A DNA stretch of 37,934 nucleotides from Chthoniobacterales bacterium (GCA_025980625.1 JAICXG010000001.1:1-37934), one strand, 5' to 3'; shown: positions 1 to 9,324, counted from the stretch's first letter. The notes: a model not told the origin generated them from the letters alone. Numbers and translations are program-made.

Positions 1-1
1 C

Positions 2-2479
2 CTTACACTGGCGATCGCGATCGGGGTAAACTCCGCCATCTTCGCCCTCGTTAATGGCGTCGTCCTCCGACCGGTCGTGCCAGTGCGTCCCGCGGAAGTG
101 GTGAATGTTTTCACGGCGCGGCAGGACGCGACTCACGATTATCGGCCATTTTCCTACCGCGAATTCACCGCGTTGCGGGAGAACAATCCAGTCTTCAACG
201 ACGTCGGGGCGATGGGCTTTGCCCTCGCCGGCATCGGGCGCGGCGATAACATGCGGCGCAGCTTCATTTTCCTCAGCTCGGAAAACTTCTTCTCGCTCGT
301 GGGCGCAAAGCCCGCAGTAGGCCGTTTCTACGATGCCGCTGAGTGCAAGCCGGGCGCCAATATTCCCGTCGTGGTGGCGAGCTATCCTTATTGGAAAAAG
401 CTCGGCGGCCGTGCCGATCTCATTGGCAAACCGCTGACCGTGAATGGCCAGACTTACACGCTCATCGGAGTGACACCAGAGGGTTTTTCCGGAACAAACG
501 CGATCCTCGCACCTGATCTTTGGCTGCCGCTCGGCGTCTACTCACAACTTGGGTCAGCCTTTAGCGACACCAGCGGCAAGATGGAGTTGGGCGAGCCGAA
601 GAATTACGCCCTCAATCTAATCGCCCGACTGCGTCCTGGCCTAACGAGTGACTCAGCCAAGCCGCGCCTCAGCGCGCTCGCCCAACGCCTGACCGCGATC
701 CAGCCGCCCGACTCGACCGGCACACGCGAGTTACAACTCCAGGCGCCGTCGCGCTTCAGCATCAGCACGACGCCCTCGGATGACGGCCCGGTCGGACTTA
801 TCGGCACCTTGCTTCTCGCGATGGCGGCGGCGGTTTTGCTTATCGCCTGCCTCAATCTCGCGAACATGCTTCTCGCGTGCGGGGCCAATCGCGCCAAGGA
901 GATCGCGCTTCGCCTCGCGCTCGGGGCGAGCCGCTGGCGCATCGTCCGGCAGCTCTTGTGCGAAGGATTGCTGCTCGCGCTTGCTGGCGGTGCCCTGGGT
1001 TTGTTCATAAGTCTCTGGAGCAATGATCTGCTCCTTGGTTCGTTAGGCGGGCTTTTCGGCTCGATGAATTTTTCCATCGTCGTGCAGTTACGACCGGACA
1101 TAACTGTTCTGGCTGTTACTTTCCTGATCTGTTTGGTCGCGACTTTGCTCTTCAGCCTCGGGCCCGCCCTGAAGGCTGCCCGCGTTGATCTCGTCAATGA
1201 CCTAAAGCAGCAGGTCGGCGAGCCGGCGCATGTCGGACGACTGAATCGCTTCTTTGCTCCGCGCCACCTGCTGGTGATGGCGCAGGTCGCCCTCTCGCTC
1301 ACACTGCTTTTCAGCGGCGGATTGTTTTTCCGCGGAGCGCTCAAAGCGGGAGGGCTGAATCCGGGCTTTGATCGCAAAGGCGCGATTTCGGCGGAGATGG
1401 ATTTCACTCTTCGCCATGAGGACGAGGCTATGGCGCAACGCACCATGTTCGAGGCGGTGCATCGCGTCCGTGCGCTGCCAGGCGTTCGAGGGGTTGCCCT
1501 AACGACGATGCTTCCCTATGGCAACATCACTAACGTGCGACGGATCATGCGGGCCGACGAAGCCGCGGTCGCGAAAACCGATCCAAAAGCGCCTGAGCCC
1601 GGCGCCAGCGGGCTATTCACTGCGATCACGCCCGGCTGGTTCGACGCTATCGGCGTGCATCTCCTCCGCGGCCGCGATTTCACCGATAACGAATGCGAAA
1701 ACAAGGGCACGCCGCGAGTCCTGATCATCGACGAAACGATGGCGAAGAAACTTTTCCCGAATCGTGACGCGCTCGGTCAGCATGTTCGTTACACCCTGCC
1801 GCCGAGCGACGGTTCGCCTAACGATTTCACCATTATTGGCATTGTTAGGGCGCATCGCCACGAGGTGCTCGCCGGTGAGATGCCGAAGCGGATTTTTGCG
1901 CCGCTTGCGCAGGCTTATAGCGGCGGAGTGATTCTCCAGGTGCGACTGGCGCGGGATGAGCGCGCGGCGGTCGCAGCGATGATCCCGACGCTTCGTCAGA
2001 CCTTGCGCGAGGTGGAACCGACCATGCCGATTCTCCAGATCGAGCCGTTCGAAAATATCGTCGAGAAAAATGTCGGCCTCTGGGCGATTCGGTTCGCCGC
2101 GATTCTCTTTGGTATTTTCGGCGGCATCGCACTCCTTCTCGCAGTCGTCGGCGTTTACGGCGTCAAAGCTTACTCTGTGGCGCGACGCACGCGCGAGATC
2201 GGCATCCGGATGGCACTCGGCGCGGACCGCAGCGACGTCTTTGCCCTCATCATGAAACAGGGGGCATTGCAAACGGCCTTTGCGCTTGGGCTCGGTTTGC
2301 TCCTCGCGCTCGGGCTCGGCCGTGTTCTCGCCAAGATGCTTTACCAAGTGAGCCCGAGTGACCCGGTCGCGCTGATCGCGGCAAGTCTTATGCTCGGCGC
2401 GGCGTCCTTGCTGGCTTGTTTTCTCCCGGCGCGTCGTGCGATGCGAGTTACGCCAATGACAGCATTGCGCACGGAATAA
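2..2479 (+). CDS. ADOP-family (MacB/FtsX-like) permease, 5' end missing
   Basis: The reading frame is open from the first bases of the window, so the true start lies upstream; an internal GTG at 77 is not a credible start because the residues before it (IAIGVNSAIFALVNGVVLRP) are the typical first membrane helix of this family. Two FtsX-type membrane modules are visible, one around residues 265-385 (with GANRAKEIALRLALGASRWR) and one in the last 110 residues (with RRTREIGIRMALGADRSDV), each following a soluble MacB-like periplasmic domain. This duplicated layout of about 800 residues is that of the acidobacterial duplicated orphan permeases. They are thought to act in export or in mechanical coupling across the inner membrane, but the substrate is unknown and no ATPase gene is in view. 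Four copies of the dispersed TCGTTAGG element lie inside. Confidence 0.9.
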   Translation, partial: LTLAIAIGVNSAIFALVNGVVLRPVVPVRPAEVVNVFTARQDATHDYRPFSYREFTALRENNPVFNDVGAMGFALAGIGRGDNMRRSFIFLSSENFFSLVGAKPAVGRFYDAAECKPGANIPVVVASYPYWKKLGGRADLIGKPLTVNGQTYTLIGVTPEGFSGTNAILAPDLWLPLGVYSQLGSAFSDTSGKMELGEPKNYALNLIARLRPGLTSDSAKPRLSALAQRLTAIQPPDSTGTRELQLQAPSRFSISTTPSDDGPVGLIGTLLLAMAAAVLLIACLNLANMLLACGANRAKEIALRLALGASRWRIVRQLLCEGLLLALAGGALGLFISLWSNDLLLGSLGGLFGSMNFSIVVQLRPDITVLAVTFLICLVATLLFSLGPALKAARVDLVNDLKQQVGEPAHVGRLNRFFAPRHLLVMAQVALSLTLLFSGGLFFRGALKAGGLNPGFDRKGAISAEMDFTLRHEDEAMAQRTMFEAVHRVRALPGVRGVALTTMLPYGNITNVRRIMRADEAAVAKTDPKAPEPGASGLFTAITPGWFDAIGVHLLRGRDFTDNECENKGTPRVLIIDETMAKKLFPNRDALGQHVRYTLPPSDGSPNDFTIIGIVRAHRHEVLAGEMPKRIFAPLAQAYSGGVILQVRLARDERAAVAAMIPTLRQTLREVEPTMPILQIEPFENIVEKNVGLWAIRFAAILFGIFGGIALLLAVVGVYGVKAYSVARRTREIGIRMALGADRSDVFALIMKQGALQTAFALGLGLLLALGLGRVLAKMLYQVSPSDPVALIAASLMLGAASLLACFLPARRAMRVTPMTALRTE

Positions 2480-2563
2480 ACAAACCGCTCATCCTGGAGC
2501 TGGGACCAGAGATCGCCACGGGGGCCAACCTTTACACCAACGGGACGATCGTTACTCAAGGTG

Positions 2564-2581
2564 TCCTGACGTGAGTCAGGA
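2564..2581. terminator. stem-loop between permease and recR
   Basis: A 7-bp perfect inverted repeat (TCCTGAC, loop GTGA, GTCAGGA) lies in the 210-base gap between the convergent permease and recR genes. It has no T-run, so rho-independent termination is only possible. The rest of the gap shows nothing recognisable. Confidence 0.35.
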
Positions 2582-2689
2582 GCGGGATCATTTCAGAGGC
2601 ATTGACAGCGATCCCACCCTCAGCGCGGTGCCTTAGTTGCGGTTATCAGGCAGCGAGTTGGCAAGTTTGCGCTGTCTTCAGCCAAACCC

Positions 2690-3295
2690 CTACAGCTTCG
2701 TCCGCCCTGACAGGGCGCGGTAAAGGGTGAGCTCGTCGGCCGACTCCAAGCCGCCCCCGGCGGGCAGACCGTGCGCGATGCGGGTGAGAGTGACCGGGTA
2801 TTTCTTCAGCAGTTCGACCAGATAACTGGTCGTCGCCTCTCCTTCGACGTCGGCGGCGAGCGCGAAAATGATCTCGTTAGGCTTTTCTTTTTCCACCCGC
2901 TCGACGAGCGCTGCGATCCTGAGGTCTTCCGGCGCCACGCGGTCGAGGGGCGAAATGCGCCCGCCTAAAGAATGATAGAGTCCACGGAACGCGCTTGTTT
3001 TTTCTAAAGGAAGGATATCTGTCGGTTGCTCGACGATGCAGAGCTGATCGGCGGCACGCGATTCATCGGCACAAATTTCGCAAAGCTCGGCCGTCGCGAA
3101 AAAGCCGCACCGGCGACAAGGTCGCACTGCGGCGCGCGTCTCGGTGATCGCGCGGGCAATGTTGGCGGGATGATCGCTGCGCGCCTGCACCATCCAAAGC
3201 GCGATCCGCTCGGCAGATCGCGGACCCACGCCCGGCATCTGGCGCAATTGCACGATCAGGTCGCGAAGCGCGGCGGGATATTCGGTGCGCTTCAC
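2690..3295 (-). CDS. recR: recombination mediator RecR
   Basis: RecR works with RecO and RecF to load RecA on gapped DNA. The 201-residue product has the family length and domain order: a helix-hairpin-helix near residues 16-36 (MPGVGPRSAERIALW), a C4 zinc finger with Cys60, Cys63, Cys72 and Cys75, a Toprim domain from about residue 85 to 180, and the C-terminal segment LTRIAHGLPAGGGLESADE. The start chosen is the GTG at 3295-3293, whose GTGA overlaps the stop of the upstream cyclase-like gene. A longer frame exists but adds 63 residues unrelated to RecR that lie inside that neighbour. It is the last gene of a three-gene minus-strand operon; recF, a functional partner, lies elsewhere in the window at 35858. 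Confidence 0.95.
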   Translation of the reverse strand: MKRTEYPAALRDLIVQLRQMPGVGPRSAERIALWMVQARSDHPANIARAITETRAAVRPCRRCGFFATAELCEICADESRAADQLCIVEQPTDILPLEKTSAFRGLYHSLGGRISPLDRVAPEDLRIAALVERVEKEKPNEIIFALAADVEGEATTSYLVELLKKYPVTLTRIAHGLPAGGGLESADELTLYRALSGRTKL

Positions 3296-4560
3296 CGGAG
3301 TGAAGAGAGCGGTTCGGCGACCGTCTCGGGCTCGCTCGCCATATGCAGGCAAAGCGGCTCGAGCCGGCGCAAATACCATTCCAGAGCCCGGTCCGAGTTG
3401 CCGTTGCGGTCGCCGCGCGCGCGGTTGAATTCGGCAAGAGCTTCGTTCCAGCGCCGCTCGCGGAAATAAACCACGCCGGTCCAAAACTGATCGCGTCGCG
3501 CAATCTCCTCTGCCGTCGCCCGGTCGGACAAGACGAGCAGTTCGTAAATCTCGAAACGCTCGTGCGCTTCGGTATTCCGCAGGAAATCAATTGGTCGCGC
3601 CAGTATTTCCTTACCGGCGAGATTGAAGGTGCGCGGACCAAGGAGAATCTGAGAGCCGTAGACCTGGTTGGCGCGCGCGAGCCGCCGGGCAATCTCAAGC
3701 GGTTCGCCCGCCACGACGACCTCGCCACCTCGTCGATCGTCGCGCACGGTCGCGACGACCGCGCCGGAACTGATCCCGATGCGGAGATCGATTTTGCCTA
3801 ACGAGTCCGGTGCGGCGCTGGCGGCGGCACGAAATTGATCGCAAAAGCCAAACGTCGCCCGCGCCGCTTCGATCGCATGCCGTTCGCTCTTATCCGGGAA
3901 ACCGAAGAGCACGCGAATGCCTTCGCCATCCGCGGCATGAAGATAACCGCCTGTCTGCAGAAAATGCCGAGTTGCAAAATCGATGAAGGCACGGGTGAGC
4001 GCGGCACATTCCGCCGGGGCGAGTTCCTCGATCAGGTCGGCTTCGTTGGCGATTTCGCAGAAGACGAAACTGGATTCTCGCACCAAAGGCTGGGAGAGAT
4101 TAAGCGCTTCGCCTTTCGCCAGACGAGCCTGTCCTGCCGGGCCGAGGCGGGCGCCGAAGAGGCGCAGGGTGGCACGGCGCTGCCGGGCCAATTTCGTCCA
4201 GCCGGTGGCGACTGCCAAAGCAGTGGCGATGACCGCAGCGATCATCGCGGGGAGCGGCATGAAATGAACTTGCGCGTGATCGAGCAACCACCCAGCCCCA
4301 ATCAACTCGGCGAGGAGGAGAAGCACGATGCCGAGGCGGCGCCATAAGGTCGTCTCCAACAGCATCGTTGCGGCAACAGCAAACCCGAGGAGGAGGACGA
4401 AAAGGAGATTGCCGAAGCCGGAGATCTCGTTAGTCGTTAGGCCAAGTGTCTGCGCCAGCCAGCGATTCGGGCGCGCGAGAACTCCGGTGAGCTGGAGCGC
4501 GATCGAGATTCCGGCCGCGATCGCTCCGATCCAGAGTGTCCCGAGGAGCGTGCGCTTCAT
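3292..4560 (-). CDS. membrane protein with degenerate class III cyclase-like domain
   Basis: The 422-residue product begins with about four hydrophobic helices (residues 5-125), followed by a class III nucleotidyl cyclase homology domain (about 165-320) and a C-terminal helical TPR-like stretch (about 350-400). The fold is recognisable from FVFCEIANEADL, DGEGIRVLFGFPD and LRIGISSGAVV. The two metal-binding aspartates of active cyclases both appear as glutamate (FCEI in place of FxDI, GEG in place of GDx), and the usual asparagine before the AxRL motif is absent (EPLEIARRL). It may therefore be inactive or a sensor or scaffold; activity should not be assumed. ATGA overlap with the ClpX-like gene upstream and GTGA overlap with recR downstream indicate translational coupling. 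Confidence 0.8.
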   Translation of the reverse strand: MKRTLLGTLWIGAIAAGISIALQLTGVLARPNRWLAQTLGLTTNEISGFGNLLFVLLLGFAVAATMLLETTLWRRLGIVLLLLAELIGAGWLLDHAQVHFMPLPAMIAAVIATALAVATGWTKLARQRRATLRLFGARLGPAGQARLAKGEALNLSQPLVRESSFVFCEIANEADLIEELAPAECAALTRAFIDFATRHFLQTGGYLHAADGEGIRVLFGFPDKSERHAIEAARATFGFCDQFRAAASAAPDSLGKIDLRIGISSGAVVATVRDDRRGGEVVVAGEPLEIARRLARANQVYGSQILLGPRTFNLAGKEILARPIDFLRNTEAHERFEIYELLVLSDRATAEEIARRDQFWTGVVYFRERRWNEALAEFNRARGDRNGNSDRALEWYLRRLEPLCLHMASEPETVAEPLSSLR

Positions 4561-6143
4561 TCGCCCGGGCGTTCACCGCCCGGCCCATAGGATTGCAGCA
4601 CCAGTTGGCTGAGAAATTTATCCGGCGCGTCCACCGCCCCCTGGTCGAGAATGAACTTGTTCCTGCCGGTGTTCTTTTTGATCAGGCTAAGGCCGAACTG
4701 AAAGTCCTTGAAGAGATGAGCGCAGAGGTCGTTCATCTTCATCCGCTCGGCTTCGGTGCGTTCGACCAGCCGGTCGAGCGCGGCCTCGTCGAACTGAAGT
4801 TCGAGCGAATGCTCGCGCGAGAAACGCCCGGCGAACAGGATTGCCTGTTGCCGCAATGTTTGCTTTTCCTGCTGCTGACCCTCGGCCATGAGGCGATCGA
4901 GCACGCGTTGCGGTTCGCGCACCAGTTCCTCGGTCACGCGCAATTGCGAAAGACCGGAACCGGCAAGGTAGTATTTGTAATCGCGAAAGAGTCTCTCAAA
5001 AACGGTAAGCAGACCACGCGCGCCGGTCTTTTCCTGGGCGGCGGCGTTCGCGATCAGGAGCAAGGCCGCGTCCTCGAAGCTGATCTCGATGCCGTAGGCG
5101 CGGAAAGCGCGTTCGTATTGCCGAAGGATGCTGCCCTCGGAAAACTTCATGATTTTGTAGAGATCGTCGGCGCTCAGTTCTTCGCAGACGACGCGCACCG
5201 GGAGCCGCCCGATAAACTCCGGTTCGAATCCGTACTCGACGAAATCGCCGGTCGTGACGTGTTTGAAAATTTCGTTGTCGAGCACCTGCACCGGTTCAGC
5301 TTTGAAACCGATCTGGCCCTGCGCAAGCCGCTTTGAAACCTGCGATTTTAAGCGCTCGAACGCGCCGCTCACAACAAAGAGAATGTGGCGGGTGCTGATC
5401 GTCTCGCGTTTGATCTTGCCGCGCCGCTGAAATTCAAATGCCGCCTGGAGCTGACCCTGGAGATCGTTCGCGCTGCGCAGAGGGACCTCGGTTTCTTCCA
5501 TCAACTTGAGGAGCGTCGTCTGCACACCGCGGCCGCTCACATCGCGGCCCACCATGTTGCTGGCGGAAGCGAGCTTGTCGATCTCGTCGATGTAAATGAT
5601 GCCAAATTGCGCGAGGCCAACATCGCCATCGGCCTTATGCACCAGCTCTCTGACGAGATCCTCGACGTCGCCGCCGACATAACCGGTCTCGCTGAACTTG
5701 GTCGCGTCCGCCTTCACGAAGGGAACTTTAATCAAATCGGCAATGTGCTTGATGAGGTAGGTTTTTCCGACACCGGTCGGGCCGACGAGGATAACGTTTT
5801 GTTTCGCGTACTCGGTTTCTTCGGCGCGCTTCGGGTCGTCGACTTCGAGCCGGCGAATGTAATTGACGTGGTTATAGTGATCGCAGACGGCAATGGAGAG
5901 GACCTTCTTCGCTTCCTCCTGTTTGATCACGAACCGATCGAGGTGCGCCTTGATGTCGCGCGGGAGAAAGTCGAAGACAAAACGCTCGCCGGTTTGCCTC
6001 GCTGGCTTTTCCTCCTCCGTCTCGGCGCGCTCGGGCTGGGCGAAAGTGGCGAAGGAAACCTTGTCACCGAAGTTGGATTTCATGAATTCGGAGAGCTTGG
6101 CCTGCAGTTCTTCAGGTGATGGAAATGGCGGGTTTTGATTCAA
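4557..6143 (-). CDS. ClpX-like AAA+ unfoldase lacking the zinc-binding domain
   Basis: The AAA+ core matches ClpX: Walker A GPTGVGKT at residues 121-128, pore loop GYVG at 154-157, Walker B IIYIDE at 182-187, the EFIGRLPV segment at 309-316 and a sensor-2 GARG near 373. The IGF tripeptide that ClpX uses to dock on ClpP is present (278-280), so partnership with ClpP is plausible. The N-terminal C4 zinc domain that gives ClpX its adaptor and substrate binding is missing; residues 1-55 are polar and unlike it. The C-terminus carries about 100 extra residues, making 528 against roughly 420 in ordinary ClpX. A genuine clpX is therefore likely elsewhere in the genome. The start at 6143 is TTG; an ATG at 6083 is an alternative. 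First gene of the operon with the cyclase-like gene and recR. Confidence 0.85.
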   Translation of the reverse strand: MNQNPPFPSPEELQAKLSEFMKSNFGDKVSFATFAQPERAETEEEKPARQTGERFVFDFLPRDIKAHLDRFVIKQEEAKKVLSIAVCDHYNHVNYIRRLEVDDPKRAEETEYAKQNVILVGPTGVGKTYLIKHIADLIKVPFVKADATKFSETGYVGGDVEDLVRELVHKADGDVGLAQFGIIYIDEIDKLASASNMVGRDVSGRGVQTTLLKLMEETEVPLRSANDLQGQLQAAFEFQRRGKIKRETISTRHILFVVSGAFERLKSQVSKRLAQGQIGFKAEPVQVLDNEIFKHVTTGDFVEYGFEPEFIGRLPVRVVCEELSADDLYKIMKFSEGSILRQYERAFRAYGIEISFEDAALLLIANAAAQEKTGARGLLTVFERLFRDYKYYLAGSGLSQLRVTEELVREPQRVLDRLMAEGQQQEKQTLRQQAILFAGRFSREHSLELQFDEAALDRLVERTEAERMKMNDLCAHLFKDFQFGLSLIKKNTGRNKFILDQGAVDAPDKFLSQLVLQSYGPGGERPGE

Positions 6144-6354
6144 CCGGTCAACTTAACATTAGGGTCAGGTATGTAAACCGGCGGAGCTCCCGCCTCGGAG
6201 CCCGACGCGTGACACCGGGAGAGTTCGTTAGGGAGGATGGCAACCCGGTTGCACTCCTTGCATTTCGAGCGCAACTGTGCTCTCTGGATTGCCGCTCCGG
6301 CAGAGCGATTGCGTCCCACGCGCATCGGCCGCTGCGCGCCACCTACCGCACATC

Positions 6355-6681
6355 ATGCTCGCAATTTTTCTCGCTCAAGCACATCCCGCTGCTCCAGCGG
6401 CCGGCCCGAACCCCCTCGCCTCATTCGTCCCGATCATTCTCATTTTTGTCATCATGTATTTTGTTCTCTTGCGACCGCAGATGCGGCGGCAAAAAGAGCA
6501 GCAACGCCTCATCGCCGGACTCAAAACTGGTGACCGCGTCGTGACCGCATCTGGGATTCATGGAATGATTACAAACGTTAAAGAGACAACGGTGACGGTG
6601 AAGGTGGCCGACAACGTGAAGTTGGAAATGGAGAAGTCTGCCATCAGCGCGGTGGCGAAGCCGGAAGCGGTGAAAGGTTAA
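6355..6681 (+). CDS. yajC: Sec translocon accessory protein YajC
   Basis: YajC is a small single-span inner membrane protein that associates with SecDF and SecYEG. The 108-residue product has a short N-terminus, one membrane helix (SFVPIILIFVIMYFVLLRPQ), then the family signature RPQMRRQKEQQRLIAGLKTGDRVVTASGIHG. The ATG at 6355 is preferred because the in-frame extension upstream (from 6277) is Arg-rich and unlike YajC. It stops one base before secDF starts, so the two are co-transcribed. The 211 bases upstream, shared with the divergent ClpX-like gene, contain one TCGTTAGG element at 6225 but no clear promoter that I can defend. Confidence 0.93.
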   Translation: MLAIFLAQAHPAAPAAGPNPLASFVPIILIFVIMYFVLLRPQMRRQKEQQRLIAGLKTGDRVVTASGIHGMITNVKETTVTVKVADNVKLEMEKSAISAVAKPEAVKG

Positions 6682-6682
6682 A

Positions 6683-9031
6683 ATGAATTCTCTAATTGAG
6701 TTCTTCCTCGGGCTTGGCCTGCTGGTTCTTTTCGGATGGTATTTTGCGACCGACCACGGTCTGCGGAAACGCTTGCTCGCGATTGCGCTTGTCACCGTGC
6801 TGGTGGTTTTCAGCGTCTGGAGTTTCTGGCCGCCGAGCAAGAAGATCCGCCTCGGCCTCGATATTAAAGGAGGCACTTCGTTTCTTATCCGACTGAAGAC
6901 TCAGGAGGAGAATCTCAACAAAGGAATGCTCGACCAGGCAGTCGAGGTGATTCGCAAACGCGTTGATTATTTCGGCAGCGGCGAACCCGTGATCACTCCG
7001 GTGGGAAAGGATCGGATTCTCGTGCAGATCCCCGGCCTCGACACGGCGCAGATTCAAGAAGCGCGTAACCAGCTCTCGCGCGTCGCGAAACTGGAGTTCC
7101 GGCTGGTTTATCCCGACGATGGCGAGCGGCTGCGAGCGATTGAGGCGGGCAGAGAAATCATTCCCCCGGAATACGAGATCAAGACCTACACGATTCAACC
7201 ATCGACCGCCGGCGGCAAACCGGTAGAGGAACGTCTGCTCGTAAAAAAGAAACCGGATCTCACCGGCAACCGTGTGAAGCAATCGGCTGCCTATTACGGG
7301 AACGAAGGCTGGACGGTGCAGCTCGGTTTCGATTCGGAAGGTGCGAAAAGATTTGGCCAAATAACGGAGGCAAACGTCGGGCACCGCTTTGCGATCGTGC
7401 TCGACAATGTGATTCAGTCCGCGCCCGTGATCCGGAGCGCGATTTATGGCGGCGACGCCATCATCACCGGTCGCTTCACCGAAGAAGAAGCGCGCGGCCT
7501 GGCGAGCGTGCTGGAGAATCCGTTACAGGTGCCGGTGAGCATCGAGGAGGAGCGCAGCGTTTCGCCGACGCTTGGGTTGGACTCGATCCGGGCGAGTATC
7601 CGCGCCGGATTGATCGGGCTGGCGATCACGCTCGTGGGCGTGACCGTTTACTACAAGCTCACCGGGGTGATCGTGGACCTCGCGCTCATCATCAATCTGA
7701 TTCTGCTCCTGGGTGAATTCCAGTTGATTCCCGGTGGCGTCGTGCTCACCCTACCCGGTATCGCCGGCATCATCCTCACGATCGGCATGGCGGTAGATGC
7801 AAGTGTTCTGATTTACGAGCGGCTGCGGGAGGAAATTGCAAGCGGCAAGTCACTGCGCGCCGCGGTTCCGGCGGCCTACGATAAAGCCTTTAGTTCGATT
7901 TTTGACGCCAACGTGACCACGCTCATCACGGCGGCGATCTTGTTCTTCTACGCGACCGGACCAGTGAAGGGATTCGCGATCGTTCTCACCCTTGGAATCA
8001 TTGCCTCGCTCTTCACCGCGCTCATTGTCGGTCGCAACGCACTCGGTTGGCTCGTGGACAGCGGCATCGTCAAACGCATTTCCATGCTTCACCTGATCTC
8101 GGCCAAGAACATTAATTTTTTGGGGAAAGGCGCGATCGCCTGTCTCTGTTCTCTCGCGCTGATCATCGCCGGTGCAGTGGCGTTTTACCTCCGTGGTGAA
8201 AAAAACTTCGGTGTCGACTTCCGTGGCGGCGATCTCGTCACGCTCAGCGCGCCGGAAAGAGTGGATGTGGGCAAAGTGCGCGATGCGCTCAAGCCGATCG
8301 GCCTCGAAGACGTTTCGATCCAGCAATCGCCGCAGGGAAACAAGAGTTACATTACGATTCGCGGCCCGCTGAACACGAGCGACAAAATCGAAAGCCAGGT
8401 GCTGAAGACGATGCCGAATATTGGATTAAAAGTGCAAGGCTCGGAGCGGGTCGGCGCGCTCGTGGGAGGTGAGTTGGCGCGGAGCTCTTTCATTGCCCTC
8501 GCGCTCGGTATACTTGGCATTCTCCTTTACGTCACCCTGCGGTTTGAACTTTCCTTTGCCGTCGGCGCAATCGTCGCCTTGCTCCACGACGTGATCATCA
8601 CCGTCGGCGTGTTCGCACTTCTCGGGCGCGAACTGACGCTGACGATGGTGGGCGCCGTGCTCACCATCGCCGGTTATTCGATCAACGATACGATCGTGGT
8701 TTACGATCGAATCCGCGAAGGCCTGGCGAGCGGACGCAAAGGGTCCATCGAGCAGATCATGAATGACAGTGTGAACCAGACGCTCAGCCGCACGATTCTG
8801 ACGAGCAGCACGACGTTCATCCCGATTCTTTGCCTCTTTCTCGTCGGCGGCGCGGTGCTGAAGGATTTTTCGCTCGCGATTCTGATCGGCATCGCGGTTG
8901 GCACCTACTCCTCGATTTTTATCGCGTCGCCGATTGTTCTCTGGTGGACCCGCGCCCGCGGCGGCGCCGGCACGTTGCGGCGCGAAGTGAGGCAAAAAAC
9001 CGCGGTGACGACCCCAACTTCAGCCTCCTAA
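6683..9031 (+). CDS. secDF: fused protein translocase subunit SecDF
   Basis: SecD and SecF use the proton gradient to help pull proteins through SecYEG. Here both are one 782-residue polypeptide. The SecD half has the LGLDIKGGTSFLIRL motif near residue 57, the P1 periplasmic domain with RVDYFGSGEPVI and IQIPG-type segments, and six membrane helices with TIGMAVDASVLIYERLREE. The SecF half starts near residue 475 (NINFLGKG), carries GVDFRGGDLV and ends with six helices including GYSINDTIVVYDRIRE. GAAAGG upstream of the ATG is a weak ribosome binding site. No TCGTTAGG element occurs in this 2.3-kb gene, unlike most others in the window. Confidence 0.97.
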   Translation: MNSLIEFFLGLGLLVLFGWYFATDHGLRKRLLAIALVTVLVVFSVWSFWPPSKKIRLGLDIKGGTSFLIRLKTQEENLNKGMLDQAVEVIRKRVDYFGSGEPVITPVGKDRILVQIPGLDTAQIQEARNQLSRVAKLEFRLVYPDDGERLRAIEAGREIIPPEYEIKTYTIQPSTAGGKPVEERLLVKKKPDLTGNRVKQSAAYYGNEGWTVQLGFDSEGAKRFGQITEANVGHRFAIVLDNVIQSAPVIRSAIYGGDAIITGRFTEEEARGLASVLENPLQVPVSIEEERSVSPTLGLDSIRASIRAGLIGLAITLVGVTVYYKLTGVIVDLALIINLILLLGEFQLIPGGVVLTLPGIAGIILTIGMAVDASVLIYERLREEIASGKSLRAAVPAAYDKAFSSIFDANVTTLITAAILFFYATGPVKGFAIVLTLGIIASLFTALIVGRNALGWLVDSGIVKRISMLHLISAKNINFLGKGAIACLCSLALIIAGAVAFYLRGEKNFGVDFRGGDLVTLSAPERVDVGKVRDALKPIGLEDVSIQQSPQGNKSYITIRGPLNTSDKIESQVLKTMPNIGLKVQGSERVGALVGGELARSSFIALALGILGILLYVTLRFELSFAVGAIVALLHDVIITVGVFALLGRELTLTMVGAVLTIAGYSINDTIVVYDRIREGLASGRKGSIEQIMNDSVNQTLSRTILTSSTTFIPILCLFLVGGAVLKDFSLAILIGIAVGTYSSIFIASPIVLWWTRARGGAGTLRREVRQKTAVTTPTSAS

Positions 9032-9039
9032 ACGCGCAG

Positions 9040-9068
9040 TTGACGCTCGCAAGGCTGGGTCGTAGGCT
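9040..9068 (+). promoter_or_regulatory. candidate sigma-70 promoter of rpsU
   Basis: TTGACG at 9040-9045, a 17-base spacer, then TAGGCT at 9063-9068, 58 bases before the rpsU start. The -35 box is strong, the -10 box is poor (TAnnnT). It is read from sequence only. Confidence 0.4.
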
Positions 9069-9126
9069 CGGTCGCCATTGGGCAGTAACTTTTTCGTAAT
9101 TTGTAGAATCAGGAGAGAGAATCGCG

Positions 9127-9324
9127 ATGCCAGAAGTGATCGTTCGTAAGGGTGAGCCGGTCGACCGGGCATTGAAACGTCTCAAGAACAAGCTGGACGC
9201 GGAAGGAATTCTGGACGAGGTGCGCCGTCTCCGCGCCTTTGAAACGCCTTCACAAAAAAGTCGGCGAAAGGCGAAAGCCAACGCCAAGCGCGGCCGGGCG
9301 AAGTTCCGTTTCAATCCCGCGTGA
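9127..9324 (+). CDS. rpsU: 30S ribosomal protein bS21
   Basis: A 65-residue basic protein with the bS21 pattern: EVIVRKGEPVDRALKRLKNK at the N-terminus and a Lys/Arg-rich tail (KSRRKAKANAKRGRAKFRF). bS21 sits on the small-subunit platform and helps initiation. It has one of the few clear Shine-Dalgarno sequences in the window (AGGAGAG at 9111-9117, nine bases before the ATG). It is transcribed alone or as the tail of the yajC-secDF unit and is followed by a strong hairpin. Confidence 0.95.
   Translation: MPEVIVRKGEPVDRALKRLKNKLDAEGILDEVRRLRAFETPSQKSRRKAKANAKRGRAKFRFNPA

Noticed and set aside
11..18. GCGATCGC (HIP1-like octamer), present here and at a few other places such as near 8132.
   Set aside because: GATC-containing and CGATCG strings are common in this GC-rich sequence; I could not count an excess as clear as that of TCGTTAGG.
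2480..2572. Open frame after the permease stop, reading LELGPEIATGANLYTNGTIV to a TGA.
   Set aside because: It has no start codon of its own and no family match; it is probably chance, or a remnant too short to name.
6150..6354. Possible structured RNA in the yajC/ClpX-like gap, with GGTCAGG and a GGCGG-AGCTC-CCGCC stem.
   Set aside because: The key SRP RNA segment (GGAAGCAGC) and any riboswitch core are absent; the stem is only five pairs.
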